Assembly: GCA_026707405.1 (NCBI GenBank)
Contig: JAPOWW010000009.1
Location: forward strand, 1-64,000
DNA: 64,000 nucleotides
Source of the DNA: Chloroflexota bacterium
Lineage (GTDB): Bacteria; Chloroflexota; UBA11872; VXNJ01
Direction: 5' to 3'
Below the pieces are notes generated by a model that did not search any database, was not told the DNA's origin, and saw nothing but the letters and a program-made list of their open reading frames with translations. This document shows, in pieces, positions 1 through 7,952 of this stretch. Numbering within the stretch: the stretch's first letter is position 1; the number at the start of each line of letters is the position of its first letter. Both the position numbers and the translations under genes were made by a program.

Positions 1-860
1 GGGATTTCGAGGCCGTGGCGGGGCCGTATACGTTCACCGAGGGGCCGGTGTGGACAGGCGAGACCGTGCTATTTACGGACATGTACAACCATCGCGTCAT
101 GCGCTACGACCCCGCTACGGGAAAGACGACCGTGCATCACACAGGCACGAATCAGGGCAACGGCCTGATGTGGAGTCTTCGTGGATATCTCTATTGCTGC
201 GAGATGATCGGGCGCCGCGTATCGAACTACAGGGCGGACGGGTCGCCGGAAGTGATCGCGGACCGATTCGAGGGCAAGCGATTGAACAGTCCCAACGATC
301 TAGTTATGGACTCGGTGGGACGGATCTGGTTCACGGACCCCCGCTATGGCGAGGACAGGGACGACATGGAGCTGGACCACGAGTCGGTCTATCGACTGAC
401 GCTGGTTCCCGAGGGCCATTGGGAGATCGAGCGGATGACCTTCGATACGACACGCCCGAACGGGCTGCTGCTCTCGCTGGACGAGCGGACGCTGTACGTC
501 GCGCAGAGCGACTACGGAGAAGGCCGCAAGCGCGAGCTGCGGGCCTATCCGGTGCTGGACGACGGCACTTTAGGACAGTTCCGGGTGATGCATAACTTCG
601 TACCAGCGCGCGGAATCGATGGCATGACTATCGACAGCGAAGACCGCGTAATCGCGACGGCCGGCTGGAGGAAGAGCGGCGCGGGACCGATGGTCTATGT
701 CTTCGATCCGTCGGGCCGAGTGCTGGAAACGCATCGAGTGCCGGTGGACATGCCGACCAACTGCTGCTTTGGCGGCGAAGACCTGTCGGACCTGTACGTA
801 ACGGCGAGCTCTGGGCACCTGTTCCGGGTGAGGACGGGTCTGAGGGGCGTCAGGAGATAG
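1..860 (+). CDS. SMP-30/gluconolactonase/LRE-family protein, 5' end cut by the window
   Basis: This is a six-bladed beta-propeller hydrolase of the SMP-30/gluconolactonase family, whose members open sugar lactones or related cyclic esters with a bound divalent metal. Visible family signatures are EGPVW near the N-terminus, NSPNDLV followed by GRIWFTDPRYG in the middle, PNGLLLS-DERTLYV, GIDGMTID, and LYVTAS at the end. A GTG lies at position 15, but the frame stays open to the window edge and the residues before it fit the family, so the true start is probably upstream. About 285 residues are visible, close to the usual 280-310. The substrate cannot be read from the sequence. It ends in TAG and is followed by repeat-rich intergenic DNA. 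Confidence 0.85.
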   Translation, partial: DFEAVAGPYTFTEGPVWTGETVLFTDMYNHRVMRYDPATGKTTVHHTGTNQGNGLMWSLRGYLYCCEMIGRRVSNYRADGSPEVIADRFEGKRLNSPNDLVMDSVGRIWFTDPRYGEDRDDMELDHESVYRLTLVPEGHWEIERMTFDTTRPNGLLLSLDERTLYVAQSDYGEGRKRELRAYPVLDDGTLGQFRVMHNFVPARGIDGMTIDSEDRVIATAGWRKSGAGPMVYVFDPSGRVLETHRVPVDMPTNCCFGGEDLSDLYVTASSGHLFRVRTGLRGVRR

Positions 861-876
861 CGGGTGCGGCGCGTTG

Positions 877-1003
877 CCCGTTCATCCTTAGACAGCCTCA
901 GGACGAACGGGAGGGGGGCGTTGCGTTTGCTCTTCGAGCCTTCGGCAAGCTCGGGGCAGGCGGGCTCAGGGCAGGCTTTTCTCGGAAATGATGGAAAAGC
1001 GGT
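877..1003. repeat. Cluster of interspersed palindromic intergenic repeats
   Basis: Positions 877-911 form an imperfect palindrome: CCCGTTC-A-TCCT at the left pairs with AGGA-C-GAACGGG at the right around an 11-base loop. A second degenerate block at about 932-990 contains CCTTCGGCAAGCTC, GGGCTCAGGGCAGG and CGGAAATGATGG, fragments of two repeat families seen again near 7.8, 9.6, 14.8, 20.4, 23.2, 32.3 and 46.5 kb. No gene is visible between 861 and 1105. Confidence 0.7.
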
Positions 1004-1105
1004 GTGCAAGACGCAAGGGCGCAGGGACTGCGACAGCGGCGGAATGAGGCCCGCTAGAACGGAGGGCGCGACCGCGCCGAGCGACAACAGCGCTTTCCAA
1101 ACCGG

Positions 1106-1203
1106 TGGCGGAGGTGCATGGGAGTCGAACCCACCGACGACGTATCGCTACGCCGCCCAACGGATTTGAAGTCCGCGGAGCCCACCGGAACTCTCGCACC
1201 TCC
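1106..1203 (-). tRNA. selC: tRNA-Sec (anticodon TCA), CCA encoded
   Basis: Read on the minus strand, this is a full bacterial selenocysteine tRNA. The acceptor stem has 8 bp (GGAGGTGC with GCACCTCC). The D stem has 6 bp (GAGTTC/GGGCTC) closed by the 4-base loop CGGT. The anticodon loop is CTTCAAA, with anticodon TCA. The variable arm is about 9 bp closed by a GCGA tetraloop, and the T stem has 5 bp with loop TTCGACT. The discriminator is G and CCA is encoded. The 8+5 acceptor/T helix and the long variable arm separate it from ordinary suppressor or serine tRNAs. It implies that the organism reads some UGA codons as selenocysteine. No selA, selB, selD or recognisable selenoprotein lies in the window. 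Confidence 0.97.
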
Positions 1204-1247
1204 AGGCAAGCCGCCTGACCGGGGATCGCCCAGTCGAGTTTAAGGGT

Positions 1248-1901
1248 TTAGCCTTCCGCGCCACCTCCGACCGTGAAGCCGATCTTGCCGGACACCTCGC
1301 CGTCGACCAGTATCTCGGCCTCGAACGAGCCGGCGCCGCCGCCGGGATCGAAGTAGAACGCAAAGAAGCCGCGCGAGAAGGCACCCTGCGGTCCGGTCTC
1401 AAAAGTGAATACTTCCTCGCCGTTGCGCTTCCACCTTACGCCGAGCACCGCGCCGGACCGGACTCCCTTGAACTCTACGGAGACGTAGACCCGCTCATTG
1501 GGGGCGAACCGGTCGGTTGCATCAACGGGCCTCTGGAGCGTGTCTACGCTGCGGGCGGTGGCGATCCTGCCCACGGAACCGCGCTCGCGCTCGCTCGTGA
1601 TAGTGGGGGTGGGCGTAGCGGTTGCCGCCGGGGTCACCGCAGGGGTTGCGGTGGGAGTTGGCGTTGGAGGATTTTCCGATGGAGTGGAAGTCGGCGTTGG
1701 GTTGGGAAGCGTCGACGCGGGCGTGACTGTTGGGGTGGCGGTGGGGATGGGAGTCGTCGCGGGTGGGGCCACGGTGAGGGTGGGTGCGGCCGTTATGATA
1801 GGCGTCGAGGCGGCCTCCGCATTATCGCCCCCGATCTCGCAGCTGAACGACAGGGTGGCAGCCGTGATCAGTACGATTACCGTCAGGGGTTTGAAGGGCA
1901 T
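1248..1901 (-). CDS. Probable exported lipoprotein with Pro/Thr-rich linker
   Basis: The 217-residue product starts with a hydrophobic signal segment ending in LSFSC, a permissive lipobox with Cys21. A long low-complexity stretch of alternating Thr-Pro follows (about residues 30-110), as in envelope-anchored stalks. The C-terminal globular part (about 130-217) contains VYVSVEFKGV, VRWKRNG and FYFDPGG. It looks like a beta-sandwich, but I do not recognise its family. An in-frame ATG at 1925 and further upstream starts exist; ATG 1901 was chosen because GAGGGG lies just upstream and because it gives a clean signal peptide. Function unknown; the location is inferred to be the outer face of the membrane. 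Confidence 0.6.
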   Translation of the reverse strand: MPFKPLTVIVLITAATLSFSCEIGGDNAEAASTPIITAAPTLTVAPPATTPIPTATPTVTPASTLPNPTPTSTPSENPPTPTPTATPAVTPAATATPTPTITSERERGSVGRIATARSVDTLQRPVDATDRFAPNERVYVSVEFKGVRSGAVLGVRWKRNGEEVFTFETGPQGAFSRGFFAFYFDPGGGAGSFEAEILVDGEVSGKIGFTVGGGAEG

Positions 1902-2175
1902 CGTTGCCCCTCGTCCCTTTACCATTGCCAGGATTCGAGATGGTGCATCCATGAGGATACGCCCCCGATGGCAGTCGCTTACAACCCGCTTATGTACCGC
2001 TCTCAATCTTACGGTACGACCGCTCGACTCCTCAGAGGTATTATCGCCAGGCTTTGACGGTCTGGCCCCCGATCTTTGTCGACGGTTAAGGTTAATATGG
2101 AGCATAAGATTGGGTAGAGTAGCGGTTGGACGAAAGTCGGCGAAATTCATTCGTTGAAACGGAACGGGTGGTCAT

Positions 2176-2580
2176 TTGGTTACTGAACAGTTGGCAGCCG
2201 AGGTTTCACTGACAGACGCGGCGGCCGAGGCTTTTCGAAGCATAACGCTCCACAAGGGCGTGCAGGACGCAGGGATGAAGGTAGCGGTAGGGCCCGGCGG
2301 CTGCGGCGGTTATGAGTACCGGCTGGGAATCGCGCGCAAGCCCAAGTCGACGGACGTCGTGTCGGAATCGAAGGGAATCACTTTGTATCTGGATACGAAG
2401 ACTCTTCATCTGTTCAACGGCTGTACGGTGGATTTCAGTGATGGGCTGATGGGAGAGGGATTCTCGGTCAGCAATCCGAGCTCGAAGGCTGATTGCGCGT
2501 GCGGGCAGTCGTTCAAAGTGTCCGGCGAAGGCGCGGTGGACAGCGGAGCGTGCACGTCGGCGGTGGCGGGCCGGGGTTAG
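2176..2580 (+). CDS. A-type iron-sulfur carrier (HesB/IscA/ErpA family)
   Basis: This 134-residue protein carries or inserts Fe-S clusters into apo-proteins. It shows the family core: VSLTDAAAEAF at the start, PGGCGGYEY with the first conserved Cys, GITLYLD, and a C-terminal ADCACGQSF with the paired cysteines of the C-x-C-G motif. A final acidic, Ser/Gly-rich tail of about 18 residues is extra. The start is TTG, with no strong ribosome-binding site. It stands alone, divergent from the lipoprotein gene and convergent with murE, with no isc or suf genes nearby, so whether it acts as IscA, ErpA or SufA cannot be decided. Confidence 0.88.
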   Translation: MVTEQLAAEVSLTDAAAEAFRSITLHKGVQDAGMKVAVGPGGCGGYEYRLGIARKPKSTDVVSESKGITLYLDTKTLHLFNGCTVDFSDGLMGEGFSVSNPSSKADCACGQSFKVSGEGAVDSGACTSAVAGRG

Positions 2581-2660
2581 AAACCGCACTATTCACCCAC
2601 CGCAACTGGGACTTGGCGTTCCAGCCCAGGTTTTAGCAGTGTGAGGTGTTTCCAGCTCGG

Positions 2661-4163
2661 CTATCCGGCCGCACGGCAGTCGTAGCCCATTGAAGTCAAA
2701 ATCTCGCGGGTAACACCGGCTTCGTCCCAAGACAGCACTTTTTCCGCAGTGATGATGCTGGCTTCGTGACCCTTGCCAGCTAGGAGAACGGTGTCGCCGG
2801 GCTGAGCGGAGCGCAGGACCGCCGCGATGGCGTCGCGGCGGTCGAGGATGATCTCCAACTTCCGGCATGATCCGCCGGATCCTGAGGCTGCTCCCTCCGC
2901 TATGTCGCGGGCGATCTTCAGTGCGTCCTCGTTGCGAGGGTCCTCGTTGGTGATAACGATTTCGTCGGCGAGACGGGCGGCGACCGCGCCCATGAGCGGC
3001 CTCTTTTGCGTGTCGCGCTCTCCCGCTCCCCCGAATACGACAAGCAGCCGACCTTTTCGCTTGCTAAAAGTCTGCAACGCCGACTCCAGGCTGTTGGGCG
3101 TGTGGGCGAAGTCGACTATCACCTCGAAAGGCTGGCCGCAGTCGACTCGCTGCATCCGGCCGCGGACGCCGGGAAACGCGGCGATGGCGTCCGCGCAAAG
3201 TTCAAGCGATACGCCGATGGAGGCCGCGCAAGTCAACGCGGCCAGACAGTTTTCGATGTTGAAGGCACCTGGAAGACCCGCGCCTACGGAAATCTGGCCC
3301 CAGGGCGTTGAGGCGGTGAAATCGATTGCGTCGCTGGAAACGGTTTCGCTCAGAACCTTCACATCGGCGTCGCTTGCGCGTCCGTAGCCGAGCACCTGCC
3401 CGCAGGCTCTTGCGCGCAAGAGATCCCAATAGCGGCTGTCGCGAGGCAGCACGGCAACCTTACCCCAGCGTCCTTCGTCGGCCGCCCCCTGTATGTCGAG
3501 AAGCCGAGCCTTGGCTTCGACGTAGGCTTCGAGGGTGCCGTGATAGTCCAGATGCTCGTGGGTTATGGAGGTAAAGACGGCGCGATTGAACGCAAATCCA
3601 GTGACCCGATGCTGGTCAAGTCCGTGAGAGGTCGTTTCAAGCACGGCCCATTGCACGCTACGGTCACGCATTTCGCCGAGGGCCTGATGAAGTTCCAGGG
3701 ACGAGGGGGTGGTCTGATGGACGAGGTTGGGACTCACCTGGCCGCCGGTGGAGATGTTGGCGGTGGTGACCTCGCCCGTCTTAACTCCGGCGCTACGCAG
3801 TATCCACGCGATGAGACTGGCCGTGGTGGTCTTGCCGTCGGTGCCGGTCACGCCGACGAGGCCCAGGGACTCGTCGGGCCGACCGTGAAACGTCTTTGCA
3901 ATCCGCGCGAGGGCGAGACGAGTGTCGGCGGTTCTTACCTGGCGGGCCGCGAGCGGAAGGAAGTCTTCGACGAGCAGGGCCGCAGCGCCGTTTTTGAGGG
4001 CGTCGCCGGCGTAGTCGTGTCCGTCGGCCTCCTGGCCGCGAATGCACACGAACAGCCAGCCCGGACGGATCAGGCGCGAGTCGAAGGCGATTCCGCTTAT
4101 CTCACAGTCGCCGCCGCTCAGGTCGGTGTCTAGCAGGTTGGTGATGAGGGACGAGAGGAGCAC
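2661..4163 (-). CDS. murE: UDP-N-acetylmuramoyl-L-alanyl-D-glutamate ligase MurE
   Basis: MurE adds the third residue of the peptidoglycan stem peptide in the cytoplasm, using ATP. The 500-residue product has the N-terminal UDP-binding part (GIAFDSR), the ATP loop GTDGKTTT (about residues 107-114), TTPSS, the segment with the Lys carbamylated in Mur ligases (VEAKARLLD), GAFNIEN, and HTPNSLE. The position equivalent to the DAP-reading DNPR motif is EDPR (about 407-410), so the added amino acid (DAP, Lys or Orn) cannot be assigned safely. GTG 4163 begins 2 bases after the stop of the FemAB-type gene. Reading further upstream would only overlap that gene. It lies far from the division cluster at 20-32 kb. 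Confidence 0.93.
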   Translation of the reverse strand: MLLSSLITNLLDTDLSGGDCEISGIAFDSRLIRPGWLFVCIRGQEADGHDYAGDALKNGAAALLVEDFLPLAARQVRTADTRLALARIAKTFHGRPDESLGLVGVTGTDGKTTTASLIAWILRSAGVKTGEVTTANISTGGQVSPNLVHQTTPSSLELHQALGEMRDRSVQWAVLETTSHGLDQHRVTGFAFNRAVFTSITHEHLDYHGTLEAYVEAKARLLDIQGAADEGRWGKVAVLPRDSRYWDLLRARACGQVLGYGRASDADVKVLSETVSSDAIDFTASTPWGQISVGAGLPGAFNIENCLAALTCAASIGVSLELCADAIAAFPGVRGRMQRVDCGQPFEVIVDFAHTPNSLESALQTFSKRKGRLLVVFGGAGERDTQKRPLMGAVAARLADEIVITNEDPRNEDALKIARDIAEGAASGSGGSCRKLEIILDRRDAIAAVLRSAQPGDTVLLAGKGHEASIITAEKVLSWDEAGVTREILTSMGYDCRAAG

Positions 4164-4165
4164 GG

Positions 4166-5251
4166 CTATACGGGGGAGGCAGGTCCGCGGCGTCGGGAAA
4201 GGAGCGCTTGCAGTTGGGTCCGCATGGGCAGAGCTATGCGGGTTATGGCCAGATACGTTAGAGGCCGGAGCGGCAGGTCCAGCGTGACGGCGTGCTGAAC
4301 AAGGCGCGGCCTGAATCCCTGCTTGAACCTGTGGACACCGGCCATCGGGTCGTTTTCGACTTGGGGATCGGCCATACCCCAGAAGTCGTATGTCGCGCAG
4401 CCGCTCTGCTTCGCCCAGAGCATCGCTTCCCACTGAAGCAGGTAGCTCGACATGGTGTTGCGGTAGCGGTTTGACGACGCGCCGTAGAGGTAGGTGGCCA
4501 TGGCTCCGCAGGTCACGGCGAAGAGGCCGCCGACGTCTTCGCCGTCGACGCTGGCGATAAACAGACGCCGGGATTCTCCCAACTCATCCCAGACCGCCTG
4601 GTAATAAGTCGGTCCGTGAACGGCGAAACCGTCCCTTTCGCCCGTGACGGCAGTGAGCCGGTAGAAAGAGTCGAGGTCCGCCTCATTGTCCGCAACGCGA
4701 ATATCGACTCCTCGCCGCGTCGCCAGTCGCACGTTGTAGCGGGTCTTTGGCTTGAAGCTTGCGAGGATCTCGTCTTCCGAGCGGTCGAGCGCAACATAAC
4801 CCGTCGAACGAATCTGGACGTATTGCGGCGCGGGCTTGAATCCGGCCTCCCGCATCGCCGCGAGCGCCGCCGGTGAACACTCGGCCGCAGGCTCGGCCCT
4901 GATGAAAGAGACCCCCGCGCGGCGCGCTCGTCCGACAGCGGCGTCTATCAACTCGCGGAACTGATGTTCGGTGGCTTCGCCAAACGGACCGCGGGGCACG
5001 TAGGCGATCCCGACGGACGGGAGAATCGGGAGGATTCGCCTAGTCTTGACGAGCATCTGCAGGCCGCCGCCACAATCGCCATCGGGACTCGAAACAGCCA
5101 GTCGAACGGGAGTCCAACCGAACCCGCGCTTTAGCTCGCCCCATTGCCAGGACTGCAAAAAGCTGGGACGGTTGCGCCTGGTGAGAAGCGAGCTCCACTC
5201 GTCCGGCGAGCGAACTTCGCGCACATGCGCCGTTTTCGTTACCGCGGCCAC
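4166..5251 (-). CDS. FemAB/FemX-family aminoacyltransferase (peptidoglycan bridge formation)
   Basis: Members of this family move amino acids from aminoacyl-tRNA onto the side chain of the third residue of lipid II or the nucleotide precursor. The 361-residue product has FLQSWQWGELK near the N-terminus, the FemX signature KPKTRYNVRLATRRGV in the middle, and DFWGM followed by GVHRFKQGF near the end. These are the two GNAT-like domains of the family without the long coiled-coil arm of some Staphylococcus members. GTG 5251 has AGGAG upstream. It sits directly ahead of murE and 9 bases after menG. The context supports a wall role; which amino acid is added is unknown. Confidence 0.87.
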   Translation of the reverse strand: MAAVTKTAHVREVRSPDEWSSLLTRRNRPSFLQSWQWGELKRGFGWTPVRLAVSSPDGDCGGGLQMLVKTRRILPILPSVGIAYVPRGPFGEATEHQFRELIDAAVGRARRAGVSFIRAEPAAECSPAALAAMREAGFKPAPQYVQIRSTGYVALDRSEDEILASFKPKTRYNVRLATRRGVDIRVADNEADLDSFYRLTAVTGERDGFAVHGPTYYQAVWDELGESRRLFIASVDGEDVGGLFAVTCGAMATYLYGASSNRYRNTMSSYLLQWEAMLWAKQSGCATYDFWGMADPQVENDPMAGVHRFKQGFRPRLVQHAVTLDLPLRPLTYLAITRIALPMRTQLQALLSRRRGPASPV

Positions 5252-5260
5252 TCCGGGCTC

Positions 5261-5932
5261 CTACGCACGCTTGGTTCCCGTATGCAGGGCGATGCTCCCC
5301 ATCCCGAGCTTGGAGTAGGTCACGTTCTCAAATCCTGACTGAGAAATCATATTGGCCAGCTCGGGCGCAGCCGGAAACGTGTCCACCGAACGCGGAAGGT
5401 AAGTGTATGCAAATGGATGGCGGCTTATGAGCCTGCCGATCAATGGAACGATGGCGTGGAAGTAGAACCGGAACGCACGCGCTAGCGGCCCCCAGCCGAC
5501 CGGCGTCATATCGAGAATTACGAGCCGCCCACGCGGCTTCAGGACTCTGGCGGCCGATCTAAGCGCGCCGCCAAGGTCAGGGACGTTTCGCAGGGTGAAG
5601 GCGGTCACGATGGCATCGACGGAATCGCGGTCGAACGGCAGATTTACGGCGTCGGCGGCGGTGAGATGGAAGGATGCTCCCTGCTGCCTGGACCGACGAC
5701 TGGCGGAACTCAACATCGAAATCGAGAAGTCGGCGCCTATGACGTTGAGGCCCGGCGGAGCGGTTCTTTCCAGCATTAGGGCAAGGTCGCCGGTGCCGGT
5801 TCCCAAGTCGATGACGCTCACGGGAGAGTCGCGCAAGCAAACCTGGATGGCCTGCTTGCGCCAGCCTCCGTCCATGCCGAGGCTGATGATGCGATTGAGG
5901 AGATCGTAGGTCGGAACGATTGCGTCGAACAT
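5261..5932 (-). CDS. menG: Demethylmenaquinone methyltransferase (MenG/UbiE family)
   Basis: This SAM-dependent C-methyltransferase performs the last step of menaquinone synthesis. The 223 residues contain the family N-terminus FDAIVPTYDLLNRIISLG, motif I VIDLGTGTGDLAL, FSISML, LPFDRDSVDAIVTAFTLRNV, and the C-terminal PFAYTYLPRSVDTFP. The adjacent polyprenyl synthase makes a menaquinone role more likely than ubiquinone. The frame continues open upstream of ATG 5932 without a standard start codon, so ATG 5932 is kept even though homologues usually have 10-20 more residues. Only about 34 bases separate it from the polyprenyl synthase gene. Confidence 0.9.
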   Translation of the reverse strand: MFDAIVPTYDLLNRIISLGMDGGWRKQAIQVCLRDSPVSVIDLGTGTGDLALMLERTAPPGLNVIGADFSISMLSSASRRSRQQGASFHLTAADAVNLPFDRDSVDAIVTAFTLRNVPDLGGALRSAARVLKPRGRLVILDMTPVGWGPLARAFRFYFHAIVPLIGRLISRHPFAYTYLPRSVDTFPAAPELANMISQSGFENVTYSKLGMGSIALHTGTKRA

Positions 5933-5966
5933 CGACCTGACGTCGACCCGATCATTGGCGGGAGTA

Positions 5967-6962
5967 TCAGGAGAGTCTATTGATGACGCAATGCGTGAGG
6001 TCTTCCAGCGCAGCGCGGTTTCTGCCGGCCGGTAGCGGGGCGAGGAACTCCCTGGCCTTTTCGGCGTACGATTCCGCGTCGGCCATAGCGTGCTCGATTG
6101 CGCCCGACACGCGGATTTCCCAGATCGCGCGTCTCAGTTCGCGGTCCGAGCCCGCCGACTGATCGAAGACCCGCCGGATGAGACTCCCGTCGGCTCGACG
6201 ATCGTTCAGAAAATGGATTGCGGGGAGAGTGAGCACGCCTTGCCGCAAATCATTGCCGACGGGCTTGCCGGTGTCGTTCTCGTCACCCATAACGTCGAGA
6301 ACGTCGTCCGTGATTTGGAAGGCGAGACCCAGGTTGGTGCCGTAGCCGCGCATGGCGGCAAGTGCAGGGTCGCCCGCGTCGGCAAGCTCGGCTGACGCCT
6401 CGCAGCACAGAGCGAACAGGGACGCGGTTTTCCCCTCGATTTTCTGCAGATAGTCTTCCAGCATTCCATCCGAACCCGCGCGAAAGTTCGGGGCGTCGAA
6501 CTCACTGCGGCACATTTTCATGATGGTGTCGGCGAACATTCGCACGATTCGAGGGCGCTCCAGCGAAGCGACGAGGTCGGCGGCGGCGGCGAAGAGGAAA
6601 TCGCCGCTCAGGACCGCGGCGGCCTGGGACCACATGACGTGAACGGCTTTTCCGCCCCGCCTGGAATCGGCGCCATCGACGATGTCGTCGTGCACGAGGG
6701 TGGCCGAGTGCAAGCACTCGGTGGCGGCCGCCAGTCCGATTGCGTCGTCGTCGGATCTCTCAAACGCGGCGGAAGACAACAGGACAATGGCCGGTCTTAT
6801 GCGTTTTCCGGTGTCGCCGAGCGAGAATTTCAACACCGCGCCAAGGGTGCTGCCACTTTCAGGGGCTGATATCTCGGACAGGCGCGCGTCTACCCTGGAC
6901 ATGGAGCCTTGGACGTGCGAAAGAATCTCGGCGAGCTTTGGCGCGTGCCTCGTCGATTTCAC
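5967..6962 (-). CDS. Long-chain polyprenyl diphosphate synthase
   Basis: This trans-prenyltransferase of the IspB/HepT type elongates farnesyl- or geranylgeranyl-diphosphate with IPP to give a quinone side chain. The 331 residues show GKRIRPAIVL, the first Asp-rich motif HDDIVDGADSRRG, GDFLFA, and the second FQITDDVLDVMGDENDTGKP. Small residues (Ser, Ala) four to five positions before the first motif are typical of long-chain makers, but exact chain length cannot be read. Its ATG overlaps the tatD stop by 4 bases (ATGA). With menG next, it forms a menaquinone module. Confidence 0.92.
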   Translation of the reverse strand: MKSTRHAPKLAEILSHVQGSMSRVDARLSEISAPESGSTLGAVLKFSLGDTGKRIRPAIVLLSSAAFERSDDDAIGLAAATECLHSATLVHDDIVDGADSRRGGKAVHVMWSQAAAVLSGDFLFAAAADLVASLERPRIVRMFADTIMKMCRSEFDAPNFRAGSDGMLEDYLQKIEGKTASLFALCCEASAELADAGDPALAAMRGYGTNLGLAFQITDDVLDVMGDENDTGKPVGNDLRQGVLTLPAIHFLNDRRADGSLIRRVFDQSAGSDRELRRAIWEIRVSGAIEHAMADAESYAEKAREFLAPLPAGRNRAALEDLTHCVINRLS

Positions 6963-7729
6963 GACAGGTCGTCCAGACGGAACAGCCTTGAGGCGTTGCG
7001 GTAAGTCTGACTCGCGGTTCGGTCGATCGTTTCACCGCGGATCTGAGCCATTCGCTCGACGATCCGGACCACGTAGGCCGGCTCGTTTCGCTTTCGCCGC
7101 TCCGGTGCAGGCGACAAGTAGGGACAGTCGGTTTCGACCAGGATGCGGTCTGCCGGCACTATCTTCGCGGCTTCGCGGACCTGCTGCCCGGACTTGTACG
7201 TTATGACGCCCGAGAAGGAAATGTGCAAGCCCCTCTCCAGAAAACCCGCAAGCTCCGATGGCCCCCCAGTGTAGCAGTGAATGACGCCCTCTCCCTGATA
7301 GTCTTGCAAGCACTGCGCTGCCTCGCAAAAGGCGTCCCTGACGTGGACTATGACCGGGAGTCCGCTGTCGGAGGCCAGTTCAAGATGCATCCGGAACGAA
7401 CGCTCCTGGACCCCTCGCGGCTGGAGGTTGCGATAGAAGTCCAATCCGGTCTCGCCGATTGCGACGACGGCCGGATTTTGGGCCAGCCGCGAGAGCTCTG
7501 TCAGAGCGTCCTCAGTCGTCTCGTCGGAGCCGTGGGGGTGGATTCCGACGGCGGCAAACAGCCCTTGGCAGTTCTCGGCAAGCTCGATTGCGCGGCGGCT
7601 TGAAGGCAGGTCGTATCCGACCACGACCGCGGCGCTGACGCCGGCGTCGTTGGCGCGCCGCCAGACGTGCTCGGCGTCTCGGCTGAACCGAGGGGAGTTC
7701 AGGTGGACGTGGGAATCGAAGACGGGCAA
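6959..7729 (-). CDS. tatD: TatD-family metal-dependent deoxyribonuclease
   Basis: This is a TIM-barrel hydrolase of the amidohydrolase superfamily with 3'-5' exonuclease activity in studied homologues. The 256 residues carry the metal ligands in DSHVHL at the N-terminus, AVGIHPH, GETGLDFYRN, IVHVRDA, GVIHCYTGG and ILVETDCPYLSP. The length is normal. It precedes the polyprenyl synthase with a 4-base overlap and follows metG after a repeat-bearing gap. The metG-tatD neighbourhood is common in bacteria. Confidence 0.92.
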   Translation of the reverse strand: MPVFDSHVHLNSPRFSRDAEHVWRRANDAGVSAAVVVGYDLPSSRRAIELAENCQGLFAAVGIHPHGSDETTEDALTELSRLAQNPAVVAIGETGLDFYRNLQPRGVQERSFRMHLELASDSGLPVIVHVRDAFCEAAQCLQDYQGEGVIHCYTGGPSELAGFLERGLHISFSGVITYKSGQQVREAAKIVPADRILVETDCPYLSPAPERRKRNEPAYVVRIVERMAQIRGETIDRTASQTYRNASRLFRLDDLS

Positions 7730-7783
7730 CTGACGGAGTTCAGATGGGTGTGGGGCATTGTTTTACTTCGCGGGAGAGACCGT

Positions 7784-7868
7784 CTGGATTCCCGCTTTCG
7801 CGGGAATGACGAGTAGAGGGGCGGGAATGACGAGTAAGACGTGGGGATGAGGAGTAGGGGGAGGGAAG
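7784..7868. repeat. Palindrome ATTCCC-N8-GGGAAT followed by tandem 20-bp degenerate copies
   Basis: Positions 7788-7807 form a palindrome (ATTCCCGC, TTTC, GCGGGAAT) flanked by GTCTGG and GAC. Its right half is then repeated about every 20 bases: GCGGGAATGACGAGTA at 7799-7814 and again at 7821-7836, and a decayed copy GGGGATGAGGAGTA. It lies between metG and tatD and could also act as an RNA hairpin between the two genes. The same palindrome recurs near 23.17 and 46.58 kb. Confidence 0.75.
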
Positions 7869-7952
7869 GACGTTGGGCAATTTGCCGGTTTAGGTGTGGA
7901 CGGACGTGTCTTGCGCTCGTGAACCGAGTGGCGGTCAGACCGTCTCGACGAT

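Noticed and set aside
1498-2157. Plus-strand Gly/Val-rich frame opposite the lipoprotein
   Set aside because: It is the antisense of the Thr-Pro linker; the minus-strand reading has a signal peptide and a ribosome-binding site.
2176-2580. HesB-like selenoprotein, prompted by the nearby tRNA-Sec
   Set aside because: All conserved cysteines are encoded by Cys codons and the frame has no internal TGA.
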